64,000 nt of DNA from Poecilobothrus nobilitatus (lineage: Eukaryota; Arthropoda; Insecta; Diptera; Dolichopodidae), in the NCBI GenBank assembly GCA_947095535.1, contig OX352774.1, positions 28,288,496 through 28,352,495 on the forward strand. The letters are read 5' to 3'. This document shows positions 62,969 to 64,000 of this stretch, piece by piece (within the stretch, counting starts at the first letter, position 1; the number at the start of each line of letters is the position of its first letter). The notes below the pieces were generated by a model. That model worked only from the letters and a program-made list of their open reading frames with translations, was not told where the DNA came from and ran no database searches. Position numbers and translations under genes: made by a program.

Positions 62969-64000
62969 ATCACGTACCCAACTCTATAAATTTTCAATTT
63001 TTTTTATTCTTTTTTTCTGTTATGTACAGTGCAGTATTAGTTTTTGCTATGAAAAATGTTATTGTTGCAAACGTTTACGGCTTTTAATAGAAGGTATTTC
63101 GGTTTTTTTTTTGTTTTCCTACTTCTACCTATTTCCTACATCCTACTACTTTTCGAAAAAAAAGTATGATGTATATATGGTTGCTGGTTGCTTTCCTATA
63201 CAATGAGATTTTATTTCAATAGGTCTTAGGTTTCATTATATTGAATTATTCTTATAATTATTGTATTTAATATTTTCTTAAATAATTTATTTTTTTCTGT
63301 TTTTTTTTTAATATTTTGATTTAATCAAGTTATTAAAATTAACACACTAAAAATAATTAATATATCAAAGATAATTGACAAATATTAGATTACATTTTTA
63401 ACTGTTATTATTTTATATTTGACAGTTTTACCGGTAAATTGTACAGATAATATGTTTTATATTTTTTTTTTTTATAAGTAATTTTTTTTCTTATAAATAA
63501 TATATAAGTAACATAAGAAGAATATATTATGAAAATATATGTGTTTCATTGTGTTTTTAAGGATAATTTCAATGAATAATAGATAGATTAAATTCTCTTA
63601 AAGTATTCAATTAATTTTAACATCTTAAGATATATAATATGTACGCGTATGTTATGTTGTGTTGTTTAGTATATTGTTCGAAAATGAATGAAATGTACAT
63701 CATATAGGTATTAAATTTATTTTTATTTTTTAAAATTGTTTTATATTATATTATTATTATAGAAATAATTGTATAAAATTATATACTTTTCGGTTTTTTT
63801 TTTTTTTTTTTTTTGTAATTCTGTATAATATTAAGAAATATCATATATATGTACCTATATTCTTTCTAATATTTTACAATAGTAATTAGATCAATAATAG
63901 TATAACTATTAATACATACAAAAAACAAAAATATTAATAAAATATAATAATAAAAATTTATATTTCTTTTAATTATTTTGATAATTAACTATAAGTAATA

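Larger units (their letters stand above)
55976..64000. other. gene-free A/T-rich stretch with microsatellites
   Basis: Simple A/T sequence, densest in homopolymers at 58400-62100. Complex spots are the island at 56596-56690, 58350-58425, 59100-59150 and the degenerate tandem at 62861. No gene, tRNA or confirmed exon. Confidence 0.5.

Overview
The window is eukaryotic nuclear DNA, almost certainly from an insect and most plausibly a fly. Evidence: a full insect-type alpha-tubulin (84B/84D-like), a Sec63 C-terminal fragment, LINE, SINE and mariner-type relics, AATAAA signals and fly-like splice sites. Base composition is extremely A+T rich (about one-fifth G+C by eye), with very many A and T runs. 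It is gene-poor: one intact protein-coding gene is certain.

Layout. 1-3.4 kb is non-coding with a short unexplained complex patch. 3.45-4.80 kb is the alpha-tubulin gene on the minus strand, intronless within the coding region. 5.1-36 kb is a graveyard of small transposable elements: a foldback element (5.4 kb); one LINE end with its RT C-terminus (7.3-8.0 kb) plus three more 3' ends of the same family (15.8, 19.1 and 22.9 kb, all plus strand); an RTE-like RT tail (9.4 kb); an inverted pair of a 'GTCC' repeat family (14.1 and 17.3 kb, third piece at 31.9 kb); several terminal-inverted-repeat MITEs (24.7, 31.3 and 35.8 kb, with another at 38.3 kb); a decayed mariner-type element (27.5 kb); and tRNA-derived SINEs. 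From 39 to 64 kb repeats thin out and the sequence is mostly simple A/T tracts, like the inside of a giant intron, apart from a frameshifted Sec63 C-terminal fragment at 53.5 kb.

The most interesting reading is that the plus strand of the 5-64 kb region is the intron space of a very long gene. At 23984|23985 a pyrimidine-rich CAG acceptor is joined directly to GTAAGT, the signature of a zero-length 'ratchet point' used in recursive splicing of giant fly introns. At 43300-43415 a 116-nt non-coding segment has a strong acceptor and a perfect AAG|GTAAGT donor. In Drosophila the alpha-tubulin gene at 84B lies close to Antennapedia, a gene with giant introns, so an Antp-like 5' region is a testable guess; no homeobox exon is present here. 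Five GGCGCC sites between 19.9 and 56.6 kb, unexpected at this base composition, may be regulatory or insulator sites.

The tubulin lacks the usual cysteines at positions 200 and 295, having Ala and Thr instead.
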